Assembly (NCBI GenBank): GCA_049296795.1
Contig: JBAQTC010000048.1
Coordinates: forward strand, 1 to 64,000
DNA from: CAXNKH01 sp049296795
Lineage (GTDB): Bacteria; Pseudomonadota; Gammaproteobacteria; Burkholderiales; Burkholderiaceae_C
Length of the DNA stretch: 64,000 nucleotides
Direction: 5' to 3'
The notes below the pieces were generated by a model. That model was not told where the DNA came from. It made no database searches and worked only from the letters and a program-made list of their open reading frames with translations. The translations under genes and the position numbers were made by a program. Numbering within the stretch: the stretch's first letter is position 1; every line of letters begins with the position of its first letter. Positions 51,839 to 61,188 of the stretch are shown in pieces.

Positions 51839-51854
51839 GCATATGCTCCTTGTT

Positions 51855-52205
51855 TTACGGTGAACCCACCGGCCGGTGGTAGGTGTAGTCCACGCTCACC
51901 CGGTACAGCCGGGCCTGATCTTCAAATTCGGACAGCCCCATGCGCACATCGGCGACGGTGCTCTTGTCTGCCAGCAACGCAGTCAGGACTTGGTCTTGCA
52001 GGTGCAAGGCCTCCTGGTACGTTCTGGCATAGGTGTCGACCTGCACGCGCACGCGCTGCAAGCCATGCGGCCCATCAATGCCGAAGATGTGCTCCTGCAC
52101 GATGGGCGTGTAGACGATGGCTGGGTACTGGGTGTTTTCTGCAGCGACAAGCGCGTAGACCTCACCACCGGCCAAATCCTTGATGGCATCAAAGAAGTCC
52201 TGCAT
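51855..52205 (-). CDS. DUF3168 tail terminator-like protein
   Basis: A 116-residue protein of the DUF3168/tail-completion type (YPAIVYTPIVQEHIFG, VQVDTYARTYQEALHL, RLYRVSVDYTYH). Such proteins end the tail tube, like lambda gpU. It is 2 bases from the preceding gene end. Confidence 0.78.
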   Translation of the reverse strand: MQDFFDAIKDLAGGEVYALVAAENTQYPAIVYTPIVQEHIFGIDGPHGLQRVRVQVDTYARTYQEALHLQDQVLTALLADKSTVADVRMGLSEFEDQARLYRVSVDYTYHRPVGSP

Positions 52206-52207
52206 GG

Positions 52208-52696
52208 CTATTTCCTGTAGAGGTTCTTGGCTTCCTGCTCAATGCGTTCACTCAGCCGGTCCTTCATGGCCTGCACCGCTTCGCGTCGCTTGGCTTCCAG
52301 GGCTGGCCGCAGGAATGGCCGCGCGCGCATCTTGCGAGTGCCAAACTCCACGAAGCGCCAGTACCAGGCATCCTGAGACAGGTTGCCCTTCTTGCCTTGC
52401 TTGCGCAACTTCTTGCCGTGGCGCACCGTCACGAAGAAGGTCTGGCGCGTGAGGCTGGAGAGTTCAGGGATCTGTTTCATGATCACCGAGCGCTTGAGCG
52501 TTCCGGGTGGTGGCTGGTTGGGCCCCAGGACCTCGGCCGCCTTCGGGGCTCTCATGCGGGCTTCATCGCGGATTACTTTGGCTCCGGCATAAACCGAAAC
52601 GCGCAGGCCGTTCTTCGCCACCCGGTCTGGCAATTCGCGCAGGGCTTTGGCCAATTCAGCCAGGCCCTCGACCTTGAAGCGTTCATGTTTAGCCAT
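52208..52696 (-). CDS. HK97 gp10-family tail-completion protein
   Basis: The 162-residue protein has the HK97-gp10 pattern (ALRELPDRVAKNGLRVSVYAG, GTRKMRARPFLRPAL) and a basic C-terminal helix. It helps join head and tail. Overlaps its upstream neighbour by 8 bases. Confidence 0.82.
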   Translation of the reverse strand: MAKHERFKVEGLAELAKALRELPDRVAKNGLRVSVYAGAKVIRDEARMRAPKAAEVLGPNQPPPGTLKRSVIMKQIPELSSLTRQTFFVTVRHGKKLRKQGKKGNLSQDAWYWRFVEFGTRKMRARPFLRPALEAKRREAVQAMKDRLSERIEQEAKNLYRK

Positions 52697-53039
52697 CGTC
52701 CAGACCTTCGCTGGCCAACAGAACGACCAGGACGCGTTTCTCGTCCTCGTTCAGGGCCGAGTGGATGTTGAAGATCCGCGACCTGTAGAGCACCCGGTAC
52801 TGGGCGACTTGCTGGGGGTTGTCAAAGATGCTCTGGTAGCGCACCGTGATCTGGTGCGTGAGTTCGGCCGAGATGCGACTGGCAATCACGGCTTCACGGC
52901 CGGACAGGGGCTGGATATCGGCCCACACTGTGGCCACATCAATCCATGTTCGGCTCGGGGCACCCAAGCTGTCTTTCACGGTGCTGGGGCGCTGGATCTT
53001 GATGCGTCGGCCCAGCGTTCCGGCTCCGATGGGGTTCAT
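52689..53039 (-). CDS. Phage head-closure protein (SPP1 gp16-like)
   Basis: A 116-residue small beta-barrel protein (GTLGRRIKIQRP, WADIQPLSGREAV, ITVRYQS) of the head-tail joining/closure family. It seals the connector after DNA packaging. Overlaps the connector gene upstream by 4 bases. Confidence 0.82.
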   Translation of the reverse strand: MNPIGAGTLGRRIKIQRPSTVKDSLGAPSRTWIDVATVWADIQPLSGREAVIASRISAELTHQITVRYQSIFDNPQQVAQYRVLYRSRIFNIHSALNEDEKRVLVVLLASEGLDDG

Positions 53040-53659
53040 ATCAGGGGTACCTTGTAGGGATCGAGCAGGCCATCGATGAAGGGCAAGGGGTCAATACGCC
53101 CTCGTGTCATCGATGCCACCTCCTCGCGGTGAACGTAAAGTGATCCCACACGCAGCTTGATCCAGGTCTTGATGCCCTCAGGCACCGCTGCGGCGCTGCC
53201 ATACCCTGCATCGAAGACAACGCTCACGGTGCCGATCTGCGGCAGAGAAATCGGCCAGATCTGTCCGAACACGGGCGTGATGCGGGCAGGCTCGCAGGCG
53301 CTGTCGACGGTGTAGTTCGCCGCTGGCATGACCTGCCAGGCGCCCGCCATGTCGAGATAGCGGATTTCCACCACCGACGCCACGGGCGACTTGGGCAGCA
53401 AAACAGCATGCCCGGGCAGCGTGAAGGTCTGCCCTGCGGGCACCCCCATCAGGCTGGGTCCGGGAAAGCTGTCGAGCACCATCCGCCAGCGCGCCGCCAT
53501 CAACTGACGGTTGGTCAAGGTCTCGGCCGCCTGGCGTGCCGCCGAGATCAGGACCTGTATCAGGCTGTCGTCGTCATCGAAGTCCACCCGCAGGTGGAGC
53601 TTGGCCTCGGCAAGCGAGATGGGCTCCCCTGCGGGTGGAGTGATCAACTGCATGGGCAT
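53036..53659 (-). CDS. Head-tail connector protein (gp6-like)
   Basis: The 207-residue protein has the connector start (PISLAEAKLHLRVDFDDDDSL, split PISLAEAKLHLR and DDDDSLIQVLI) and a TNRQLM helix typical of HK97 gp6. It forms the ring below the portal. A C-terminal segment (GSLYVHREEVASM) is also common in the family. Confidence 0.82.
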   Translation of the reverse strand: MPMQLITPPAGEPISLAEAKLHLRVDFDDDDSLIQVLISAARQAAETLTNRQLMAARWRMVLDSFPGPSLMGVPAGQTFTLPGHAVLLPKSPVASVVEIRYLDMAGAWQVMPAANYTVDSACEPARITPVFGQIWPISLPQIGTVSVVFDAGYGSAAAVPEGIKTWIKLRVGSLYVHREEVASMTRGRIDPLPFIDGLLDPYKVPLI

Positions 53660-53680
53660 GTGATTGCTCCACCCTCAGGC

Positions 53681-54127
53681 TCAGACCACCTGCGCGACCG
53701 CAGCCTGGTTGCTGGCATCCCCCGGCGCAAAGCGGGGGTTAAAGCCCAGCAACTGCGCCGCCGTGAGGCTGGCAGCAACAGCCACCGTCAGCGACAGGCG
53801 CACGTAGGCGTAGCCGTTGGTGACATCCAGATCGTCCGGGCGCAGGTTGATCAGGGCCTGTTTGTTGTCACCCGTGGCCTTGACGATCTGGGTGATGGCT
53901 TTGCCCGTCACATCCTTGGCACCCGTGCCAGAAGCGTCGGTGGCCTGCTGCAGCTTGGCGTCCAGTGTGGCGCCCGTGCCCAGGACGCCGCTTTGCACAA
54001 GCGCCAGCAGACTGTGGTGGTTGCCCGCCGAAATCCATCCGGTGGTGACAGTGCCCACAGCCTGGCTGGCGGGGTCGATGGTGGCCAGAACCGAGAACAG
54101 TTCGCTGCCTTTTGCATTGGGAAACAT
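53681..54127 (-). CDS. Small phage structural protein, unknown
   Basis: A 148-residue Ala/Gly/Thr-rich protein (LFSVLATIDPASQAVGTVTT, FNPRFAPGDASNQAAVAQVV) between capsid and connector genes. It might be a head decoration or minor capsid protein by position. I do not recognise the family. Confidence 0.55.
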   Translation of the reverse strand: MFPNAKGSELFSVLATIDPASQAVGTVTTGWISAGNHHSLLALVQSGVLGTGATLDAKLQQATDASGTGAKDVTGKAITQIVKATGDNKQALINLRPDDLDVTNGYAYVRLSLTVAVAASLTAAQLLGFNPRFAPGDASNQAAVAQVV

Positions 54128-54156
54128 CAGAGTTCTCCTTCAGTGATTGGCGACGA

Positions 54157-55473
54157 TCAGCGTGCGCCCAGTTGGACAAAGGGCGACATGGTCGTGCTGC
54201 CCTTGGCGGGGGAGATCGGCGCAGCGATCTTGGATTGGCCGTCCATGCGGAACGTGGTGCGGAAAGCCGTGAGGTCCGCATCGAAGTACAGGTGCATGGA
54301 GGTGGCCGTTTGCATGCCACCGGCCTTGGTGATGGTCTGGTAGTACGACAGATCGGCCAGCAGCACGTCACCTGCAGAAGAGAAGGTGTTGGCGTGTTGC
54401 GAGACAAAGACCGGACGGCCCAGCAACGTGCCATAGGGCGAGACCTGGATGCCACCCGGGTTCATGCCCGTAGGCAGGTAGATCGGGTAGTTGCCCAGCG
54501 TCAGCGTGAAAAGCGCGGGGAGCACGTCGTTGTTGACAATCCACACGGCCTTGCCAAACGAGCCCGGCGGCAGACGCGAGATCATCTTGGCCAAGTTCTG
54601 CGCCAAGAGGGTCTGCGTGGTCTGTCCCGATTCCTTGGCCACTGTCACCGTGGTGGCGTTGGTCATGCAACCCACCGGCAGGCCCGTGCCCGAGCCGAAC
54701 AGAATCGACTCGTTGGTCTTCCAGCGAATGGATGTGGCGATCTTGTCGGGCAGGTAGGTGGAGAGCGCATTGGTGTCATCCAGCAGCTCATCGGTCACCG
54801 GCACCAGGGCCATGAGCTTTTTGAGGCGCAGAGTCGACAGACCCAGGACAGGCTTGGTACCCACGGCCGATGCGGCTTCGCCTTGCCAGTAGGCTCGGAT
54901 GCCGTTGGTACCCCAGGGCGTGGTCTCGTCCTTGGGGAAGGCCATGGTGTTGCCCGTGATCTCGACGTTGTCGGTCATCGGCAGCAGGGAATCCTCGCCC
55001 AGCGAGAGCTGGAAAATTTCCTGTGCGAATTGCGGGGGCACGAGGAAACCGCCATCTTGCGCCGCGCCTTCACTGCCAAACGAGGCAGGGGCCACGGCAC
55101 TGCGATTCATGCCAATCAGCAGGCGGTCATCGATCGAGGAACCAGGGTTTTGCGCATGACGGACAGTTTTAAGGAACTCGCCAACGCTTTTGAAGCCATG
55201 CTTGGGATCCGATTCGGCGTTGCTCACTACCGTGATCACCGAGCCATTGGGCAGTTGGGCTGCGTGGCCCATCTGCGCTTCCTCGGCAATCAAGGCCGCT
55301 TCACGGTCGATCGCGGCCGAGGTGGCTTCGATCCTGGCTTTGAGGGCTTCAAAAGCACTGACCTCTTCTTCGTTCATGTCGCGCTGCTCGGCGGCAGCGA
55401 TATCGGTCAGGGCGCGTGCGTCTTTGACCAGGGTGGCTTTGCGGGCTTGCAGCTCGCGCAGTTGCTTGCTCAT
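54157..55473 (-). CDS. HK97-type major capsid protein
   Basis: The 438-residue precursor has an N-terminal helical delta domain (about residues 1-105, LQARKATLVKDARALTD, a coiled coil removed by the protease) and an HK97 fold with GGFLVPPQFA and NGIRAYWQGEAA and MHLYFDADLTAFRTTFRMDG (split as MHLYFDADLTAFR and TTFRMDG). It builds the icosahedral head. The protease gene is just upstream. Confidence 0.88.
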   Translation of the reverse strand: MSKQLRELQARKATLVKDARALTDIAAAEQRDMNEEEVSAFEALKARIEATSAAIDREAALIAEEAQMGHAAQLPNGSVITVVSNAESDPKHGFKSVGEFLKTVRHAQNPGSSIDDRLLIGMNRSAVAPASFGSEGAAQDGGFLVPPQFAQEIFQLSLGEDSLLPMTDNVEITGNTMAFPKDETTPWGTNGIRAYWQGEAASAVGTKPVLGLSTLRLKKLMALVPVTDELLDDTNALSTYLPDKIATSIRWKTNESILFGSGTGLPVGCMTNATTVTVAKESGQTTQTLLAQNLAKMISRLPPGSFGKAVWIVNNDVLPALFTLTLGNYPIYLPTGMNPGGIQVSPYGTLLGRPVFVSQHANTFSSAGDVLLADLSYYQTITKAGGMQTATSMHLYFDADLTAFRTTFRMDGQSKIAAPISPAKGSTTMSPFVQLGAR

Positions 55474-55492
55474 GGGATTAACTCCAGAAATG

Positions 55493-55525
55493 AAAAAACC
55501 GCCTGGTCGAGATGACTCAAGGCGG
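55493..55525 (-). terminator. Terminator-like hairpin between protease and capsid genes
   Basis: On the minus strand CCGCCTTGA and CCAGGCGG form a stem near 55499-55525 followed by six T. Lying within a late operon and ahead of the most abundant protein gene, it could be an attenuator that is antiterminated, or a site for RNA processing that protects the capsid message. Confidence 0.5.
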
Positions 55526-55595
55526 CGACAGGGATGACGACCAACGGGTCGCAGGAAGGCGCAACCCTCAACGGAGGGCTGCTAAATGAAATGGA

Positions 55596-56522
55596 TCAGA
55601 TCAGCGCAAGAGCGTCACGGGCCTGTTTCAGGCGGGACTGACTGCGTGGCTTGGTGCTTCGCACGCTGGCCTGCATCTTGGCCAGCACATCGTCAAAGGT
55701 GGCAATGCCGTCGACCATTCCAGCGGCCAGTGCGGCGTCTGCCCCAAGCACACGACCTTCGCCCATGCCCGAGCGCACTTCGCTTGCCGAGACACCACGG
55801 CCTTGGGCCACGGCTTCGATGAAGGCGTTGTAGTAGTCATCCACACGGGACTGCATGAAAGCCTGAGCCTGTTTATCGAGCGGAACATACGGGTTGCCCT
55901 CGACCTTGAACTTGCCCGCCGAGATCAAGGTGGGCTTGACCCCTTCCTCTTCCAACGCCTTCGAGTAATCAAAGTGGGCCTGCCACACACCGATCGAGCC
56001 CACCTCGCCACCCGGGGTGACATAGAACTCGCTGGCCGAGCAGCCGATCCAGTAAGCGGCCGAGGCCGCCAGGCTGTTCGCCACGGCAATGACAGGCTTT
56101 TGGGCTCGGGCCTTGACGATTTCGCTGGCCAATTCGGAGACGCCATAGACGCTGCCCCCGGGACTGTCGATGTCGATCAGGATCTGGCCCACCGTGTCGT
56201 CGGCCAGCATCTGGCGCAGGACTGATGTGAACTGCTGGGTGCTGGTGCTGCCCGGCCCGGAGATGTCGTCGACCATGTTGCCGCGCTGCGTCACCACCCC
56301 GTACAGGGGCAGCACCGCGATACCGGTGCCCGTGCTGGCGGCTGCCATTTGCTTGCGGGTGTCACGCAGCACGCGGTCGGTGTTGACCTGAAACAGGGTC
56401 TCGTCGCTTGGCGGCTCGCCCGCAGACCAGCGTGTCAGGATGCCGGACATAGCCTGCAAACGCTCGGGCATCAGCGCCCAGGGGGTGGTCAGGAATTCTG
56501 AAAGCAGAAGTTGTTTGTTCAT
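55596..56522 (-). CDS. S49/SppA-like head maturation protease
   Basis: The 308-residue protein has IDIDSPGGSVYG, NSLAASAAYWIG and SAGKFKVEGNPY, which place Ser and Lys of an SppA-type dyad (S49). It cleaves the capsid delta domain and itself during head maturation. It overlaps the portal gene upstream by 4 bases and precedes the capsid gene, the HK97-like order. Confidence 0.83.
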   Translation of the reverse strand: MNKQLLLSEFLTTPWALMPERLQAMSGILTRWSAGEPPSDETLFQVNTDRVLRDTRKQMAAASTGTGIAVLPLYGVVTQRGNMVDDISGPGSTSTQQFTSVLRQMLADDTVGQILIDIDSPGGSVYGVSELASEIVKARAQKPVIAVANSLAASAAYWIGCSASEFYVTPGGEVGSIGVWQAHFDYSKALEEEGVKPTLISAGKFKVEGNPYVPLDKQAQAFMQSRVDDYYNAFIEAVAQGRGVSASEVRSGMGEGRVLGADAALAAGMVDGIATFDDVLAKMQASVRSTKPRSQSRLKQARDALALI

Positions 56523-58003
56523 GTGTTCATTCCAAGTTGAATCAGAGAAGCGGCCAGTGCGGCCTCCTCAAAGGGCTGTGTTTGCAGCTGCGCCCAGGCG
56601 CTGACCTTGCTCACCTCAAGTCCAAAGGCCTGAGCAATCAGGTCGGTTTCGTTGGCTCCCAGGGAACCCTTCTTGGCGATGCGCCGGGCTAGCCGGGCTG
56701 AGTTGGACTGCACCAGCTTGCGAAAGCGCAAGCTCGATTCCTGATCGGCGGGGTCCGTTTCGTCCTCGGTAGGCGCCGGATCGGAGGATTCGGTCTCCTG
56801 CTCAGCCTCTTCGGCATCCTCTTCCTCCACCATGTTCAGTGGGCGAAGGGGTTGGTCCAGGCCTTGCAGCGGGTTGAGGTTTTCTGCAATGCGTGCCTCG
56901 TTGCGGGTGAGCCAGCCGTTCTGGATGCCGCTTTGGTAGTAGGCCGAGCGGCTGGCTGCATCGCCGCGCATCAGGTTGGCAAAGTCGAACTCGACTTCCA
57001 GCTGATCGCCATCGAGCATCAGATCGGATTCGATCGAGGCCTCCCAGCGTTCGGCCCAGGGCGTCATGGTGTGCATGACAAATTCCAGACTCTGCTGCTC
57101 GATGTTCGAGAACGTCGCGCGATCTAAATCGGCAATCATGTGTGGTGGCACACGGAACATTCGAGCGATATCTGTTATCTGGAACTTGCGCAGCTCCAGG
57201 AACTGGGCGTCCTTGTTCGTGACCCCCACCTCATGGAACTTCATGCCGTTTTCCAGCACCAGGACTTTGCCCCGGTTGGAGCCGGACTGCGCCGCCTGGT
57301 AAGAATCCCTGAACACCCGCTTGGCCTCAGGGTCCTTGAAGGTGCCGGGAAATTCGATCCAGCCGCCCGTGGGTTTGGCGTCGTTCGTGAAGAACCTCGC
57401 CCCGTAGTCCTGAGCGGCCAGGGCCATGCCCAGACTCTCGCGGGCCAACTCGATGGGGCTCATGCCCATCAGACCGTCCGAGGACAGGCCGCGCAGGTGC
57501 CAGATCTGCCCGCGTGGGAATACGGTTTCATCCCCGTTTTGCATCCGAACCCGGTACCGAAAGTCCCCGCTGTCCATCACCTCCATGCGCACCCGGTCGG
57601 GGTGAATCGGCATGAGCTCGGTGATTTCTCCCTTGGGGTTGGCGATGATCTGGCAGAAAGCATTGCCCCTCAGGGCCAGGTGTCCCTGAAGCATCTCGCG
57701 CCACTCAAAGGGGTTCTGGAACCGGTTGGGCTTGCGGGCAAGGAGGCCGTAGAGCCAGTGATCGGTCACCCGATCCTTGCCTCCGTCTTTGCGCTGGCGG
57801 TACACCACCACCGGAAGAGACGCCATGGTCTCCGACAGGATGCGCACACAGGCATATACCGCTACGAGCCGCAACGCCCCGTCAGGCGAGACGCGCATGC
57901 CTGAGGCGCTGCGCACCGACACCGGCTCAAAGAAGAAGTCTCCCCAAGGGGATCGGTCACTGCTCGAAGCTCTGAATCGATCGATGAATGTGAAAAGTCC
58001 CAT
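56519..58003 (-). CDS. HK97-type portal protein
   Basis: The 494-residue protein has the portal pattern (YGLLARKPNRFQNPFEWREM written as YGLLARKPNRFQNPFEW, MGMSPIELARESLGMALAA) and a conserved IADLDRATFSNIEQQSLEF region (in two parts). The C-terminal tail is acidic. It forms the dodecamer through which DNA enters. Starts 4 bases after the terminase stop. Confidence 0.87.
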   Translation of the reverse strand: MGLFTFIDRFRASSSDRSPWGDFFFEPVSVRSASGMRVSPDGALRLVAVYACVRILSETMASLPVVVYRQRKDGGKDRVTDHWLYGLLARKPNRFQNPFEWREMLQGHLALRGNAFCQIIANPKGEITELMPIHPDRVRMEVMDSGDFRYRVRMQNGDETVFPRGQIWHLRGLSSDGLMGMSPIELARESLGMALAAQDYGARFFTNDAKPTGGWIEFPGTFKDPEAKRVFRDSYQAAQSGSNRGKVLVLENGMKFHEVGVTNKDAQFLELRKFQITDIARMFRVPPHMIADLDRATFSNIEQQSLEFVMHTMTPWAERWEASIESDLMLDGDQLEVEFDFANLMRGDAASRSAYYQSGIQNGWLTRNEARIAENLNPLQGLDQPLRPLNMVEEEDAEEAEQETESSDPAPTEDETDPADQESSLRFRKLVQSNSARLARRIAKKGSLGANETDLIAQAFGLEVSKVSAWAQLQTQPFEEAALAASLIQLGMNT

Positions 58004-58007
58004 TGCC

Positions 58008-59720
58008 TCAGAGCACCATCAACTCATAGTCGGATCCGAGCACCACCGAGTCCCCCGGTTTGATCGCCCTTGAGAGGGCCATGATCAGTGCCACGATGCC
58101 GTCTATCTTGTTTTCTGCTCGCTCCTTGCGTGGATAGATGTTGTCTTTGACGTCCAGGTGCGCCACCACGTTGCTGGCCATCCAGGCCAGTACCGGGTCG
58201 CCGTCATGGACGAGCTTCTTTTGCAAGACCAGGGCTTCAAGCGTCTTCATCGGTTCGCTGAAGTTCAGCACCGTGGGGCGCACCTCGATCATGGGCAGGC
58301 CCTCGGCCAGCATCCGGGTCGAGAGCTGCGTGGCCTGAAACGGGTCGAAGGCCACCGCCTGAATCTCATAACGGGTGGCCATGTCCAGCAAGTCCGACTC
58401 GATCCAGCCGAAGTCGATCACGTTGCCCGGAGTAACGATGAGCCGCCCCGAATGCATCCAGCCGCCGTACTGGCTATTGCCTGCGCCGTTGACCGTGTCC
58501 TCGGGCAGGTAGTACTTGCCAAAGGTCACGTAGGCGTCCGAAATCTCCGGATGCCGAAACACCGCTACCAGGGCGGCAATGTCCGTCTTGCTGGCCAGGT
58601 CCAGGCCAATCCAGCAGGGCTGACCTTCGAATTGATCAATGAACATGCCGTTCTCGGTACAGGCGTCCCAGGAGCGCATGTCCATCCAGGCTGTGTCGGC
58701 GTTCACCCATTCATTGAGGTGCTTGGTCTTGAAGTTGTTGACGGCGCTGGGCAGCTGCATCGCCTTGGCCTGCAGCGGCCCGAGCACCTCGGACCTCACC
58801 GAGATGCCCCAGTTGGGGTTGGCCTTGATGAGCGACTCTTCGGTTGTCCAGTCATCCCCATCGTCCAGGCCATAGATGATCCCGAACTGGGTGTCATCCT
58901 CGAACACGCCATCGAGCAGCTTGGTCACAAAAGACCGAACCTCGTAGCAGATGCCTGCGCGGTTACTACCTGCCGTGGTGATCACCCACAAGAGCGAGTT
59001 GTCCCGTTTGCCGGTTCCGGTCTCTACCACGTCATAGACCGTGCGAGTCTTGTGGGCGTGGAGTTCATCCACGCAGCCAAAGTGAATGTTCAGACCGTCC
59101 AGCGTGGAGCCCTCGGCCGAGAGCGCCTCAAACTTGGAGCCCGTGGCCATCACGTTCATGTTGTGCGCCCCGACATTCACCGAGAACCGGTTGCGAAACC
59201 CCGGGCTGCGGCGTGCCATGGTCTGCGCGTCCCCGAACACAATGCGGGCCTGGTCACGGGTGGTCGCCAGCGAATAGACCTCAGCACCACCTTCACCATC
59301 GGCTGCCAGCATGTACAGGCCCACCGCAGACGACAGAGTGGACTTGGCATTGCCTCGTGGCACCTCGATGTAGGAGCGGCGAAAGCGCCGCGTGCCATCG
59401 GCCTTGACCCAGCCGAACACCGTCGAGAGGATGAACACCTGCCACGGCTCCAGCGTGATGGGCTCTCCGGCAAGCGGGCCCTTGACGTGCGGCAGTCGCT
59501 CAATGAATGCGCACAGGTTGTCCGCCGGGTAGTAGGTCTTGCCGCTCTTGCTGGTGAGCTTGGGATTGAAGCGGTAGGGGCTGGCCTTGCCCTTGTACTT
59601 TTTCAGATCACTGAGTTGCCTTTGGCAGGCGGCCTTCACCCACTTGCACGCCAGGATCTCTCCGGCCACGACTTTCTCTGCGTACATCTTGGCAATGTCC
59701 GCATAACTGCCTTGAGCCAT
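58008..59720 (-). CDS. Terminase large subunit
   Basis: The 570-residue packaging motor has an ATPase domain with Walker A EVPRGNAKSTLSS (about residue 130) and a Walker B-like CVDELHAHK, and a C-terminal nuclease domain starting WIGLDLASKTDIAALVAVF. It cuts and pumps concatemeric DNA into the head. It belongs to the HK97-like terminase_1 group and is 5 bases downstream of TerS. Confidence 0.88.
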   Translation of the reverse strand: MAQGSYADIAKMYAEKVVAGEILACKWVKAACQRQLSDLKKYKGKASPYRFNPKLTSKSGKTYYPADNLCAFIERLPHVKGPLAGEPITLEPWQVFILSTVFGWVKADGTRRFRRSYIEVPRGNAKSTLSSAVGLYMLAADGEGGAEVYSLATTRDQARIVFGDAQTMARRSPGFRNRFSVNVGAHNMNVMATGSKFEALSAEGSTLDGLNIHFGCVDELHAHKTRTVYDVVETGTGKRDNSLLWVITTAGSNRAGICYEVRSFVTKLLDGVFEDDTQFGIIYGLDDGDDWTTEESLIKANPNWGISVRSEVLGPLQAKAMQLPSAVNNFKTKHLNEWVNADTAWMDMRSWDACTENGMFIDQFEGQPCWIGLDLASKTDIAALVAVFRHPEISDAYVTFGKYYLPEDTVNGAGNSQYGGWMHSGRLIVTPGNVIDFGWIESDLLDMATRYEIQAVAFDPFQATQLSTRMLAEGLPMIEVRPTVLNFSEPMKTLEALVLQKKLVHDGDPVLAWMASNVVAHLDVKDNIYPRKERAENKIDGIVALIMALSRAIKPGDSVVLGSDYELMVL

Positions 59721-59725
59721 TGAAC

Positions 59726-60190
59726 TTATCCCGCAATATCGGCCCAGGGGTCATCATTTGTCCCAGGCTCTTGTGCAACATGGACCCTTGAGCGTGACGC
59801 GGGCGTGAACCCCATCTCAGCTTCGTAGCCCTTCATCTCCTGGGCTAGGTCCCGAATGACGTCCATCAGAGGCGAACGGCGCAAGATGCCGCTGGGGGTC
59901 TTGATGATCATCCCCGCCACCCCCGAACGATTGATCTTGGCCAGCGCCTCCCGGTACAGCCCGGCGCAATTAGCCCAGCGCTCGAGCACGGCCGCATCCA
60001 GCGAAGACAGCAGCCCCGGCGGAGCGTTCTCTACCGCGTAGGTCCACGCCTCCTTGGCGATGTCGGACATGTATTCCGGCGGATCGCCCAGCTTTCCCAT
60101 TGGGCGGGGCTCGTTGGGGTTGGTGCGGCACTTTTGCAGCGTCCCCTTGATCTTCTTGACTGCAACGGGAAGGGGTTTACGACCGGCCAT
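59726..60190 (-). CDS. Terminase small subunit (P27 family)
   Basis: The 154-residue protein has the P27-type start MAGRKPLPVAVKKIKGT and a helical core (ERWANCAGLYREALAKI). It recognises the packaging site and regulates TerL. The ATG at 60190 is preferred over an upstream TTG because the family begins AGRKP; neither has a strong ribosome binding site. Confidence 0.82.
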   Translation of the reverse strand: MAGRKPLPVAVKKIKGTLQKCRTNPNEPRPMGKLGDPPEYMSDIAKEAWTYAVENAPPGLLSSLDAAVLERWANCAGLYREALAKINRSGVAGMIIKTPSGILRRSPLMDVIRDLAQEMKGYEAEMGFTPASRSRVHVAQEPGTNDDPWADIAG

Positions 60191-60289
60191 GTGGACTAAA
60201 AAAAAGAATTTCAATTTGCACGCGCAAAAAATTGCGCAAGCGCACGCATCTGTGGCGCCAGCCTGTAGAGATTCACCCCCCCTACCCCC

Positions 60290-60670
60290 TCAGGAGGGGG
60301 GCTGGTTGCGCAGGGATGCCGTCTCTGAGGCGGTCTTGGCGTTGTGACAGGGCACGCACAGGCTTTGCAGGTTTGAGCGATCAAAGCGCTCACCGCCTTG
60401 CTTGACCGGAACGATGTGATCGACCACGTTGGCGGGCTGGAGCACGCCCTTGGCCTGGCACCTGCAGCAAAGCGGGTTATCCCGTAGCACCGCTGCACGC
60501 GTGTTACGCCACCTGGTCGACTGATAGAAGCCCAACTCGGTGTCGAACCCACGCCGCGCACGCCCGTACTCACGGTGCACTTGGGGCTGGTGATTGGCAC
60601 AGTAACCGGGCACGTTCAGCACCTGCGCACAGCCCGGATATCTGCATGGAGTAGGCGCACTTCTCGGCAT
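60290..60670 (-). CDS. HNH endonuclease
   Basis: A 126-residue HNH protein: cysteines in LCCRCQ and CVPCHNAK, and DHIVPVKQGGERFDRSNLQSLC with the catalytic His. Small HNH proteins next to terminase take part in cos cleavage with TerL in HK97-like phages. It is the first gene of the packaging block and lies divergent to the plus-strand operon at 60776. Confidence 0.85.
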   Translation of the reverse strand: MPRSAPTPCRYPGCAQVLNVPGYCANHQPQVHREYGRARRGFDTELGFYQSTRWRNTRAAVLRDNPLCCRCQAKGVLQPANVVDHIVPVKQGGERFDRSNLQSLCVPCHNAKTASETASLRNQPPS

Positions 60671-60775
60671 CTCAATCGGCTTTCAAGGAATAAGCGACAG
60701 CTTGAAAAATTGACTTGGCTTCCTCTTGAATCAGAGCGTCAATGCTCTACATCGCAACAAGCAAAGGAGAGTGCA

Positions 60776-60973
60776 GTGATTACCGAAACAACCACCTTCA
60801 CCGTCGACGAGCTTGGATTCATCCAGCTTGCCTTGAACAAGGTTCTCATCGCCGTCGCCAACGGCGAGCTCGACCTCAACAACCTGGCCCGCAAGGAACT
60901 CGCTAACCGAGGCCTGGACAAGCAAGGCCAGTGGGTTGGCTTTGACAAAGCCAATCAGATCCACAACGCATGA
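60776..60973 (+). CDS. Small phage protein, unknown function
   Basis: A 65-residue protein (GTG start at 60776; GGAGA 5 bases upstream) with FTVDELGFIQLALNKVLIA and LDLNNLARKELANRG. It is helical and opens a four-gene plus-strand operon opposite to the structural genes. I do not recognise a family. Confidence 0.6.
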   Translation: MITETTTFTVDELGFIQLALNKVLIAVANGELDLNNLARKELANRGLDKQGQWVGFDKANQIHNA

Positions 60974-60984
60974 GGACCCAAACC

Positions 60985-61188
60985 ATGAAACAACCCGACA
61001 AACAAAAGGTCATCGAGAAGATCGCGCTCGACCATCTTTTCATCGAAACGCTCGAAACCCAGCACCGTGATCGGCTGGACTTTCACGACGTCTCGGTCTG
61101 GGCGATCAAGAGCGCGCTTGAAGCCGCCTACGCCGCAGGGATCGCAGCAGCACAAAACACATCAACAACATCGAAAGGAAAGAAATGA
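60985..61188 (+). CDS. DUF6900-like small phage protein
   Basis: The 67-residue protein has IEKIALDHLFIETLETQ and FHDVSVWAIKSALEAAYAAG, which resemble DUF6900 (small helical proteins with an ETLE-then-SVWAIK/ALEAAY pattern). The ATG at 60985 follows GAGGA; an ATG at 60970 overlaps the previous gene. Its end overlaps the DUF3489 gene by 4 bases. Function unknown. Confidence 0.6.
   Translation: MKQPDKQKVIEKIALDHLFIETLETQHRDRLDFHDVSVWAIKSALEAAYAAGIAAAQNTSTTSKGKK

Noticed and set aside
58158..59723. 521-codon open frame on the plus strand
   Set aside because: It lies wholly opposite the terminase large subunit gene, which has clear motifs; long antisense frames are common at this GC content.
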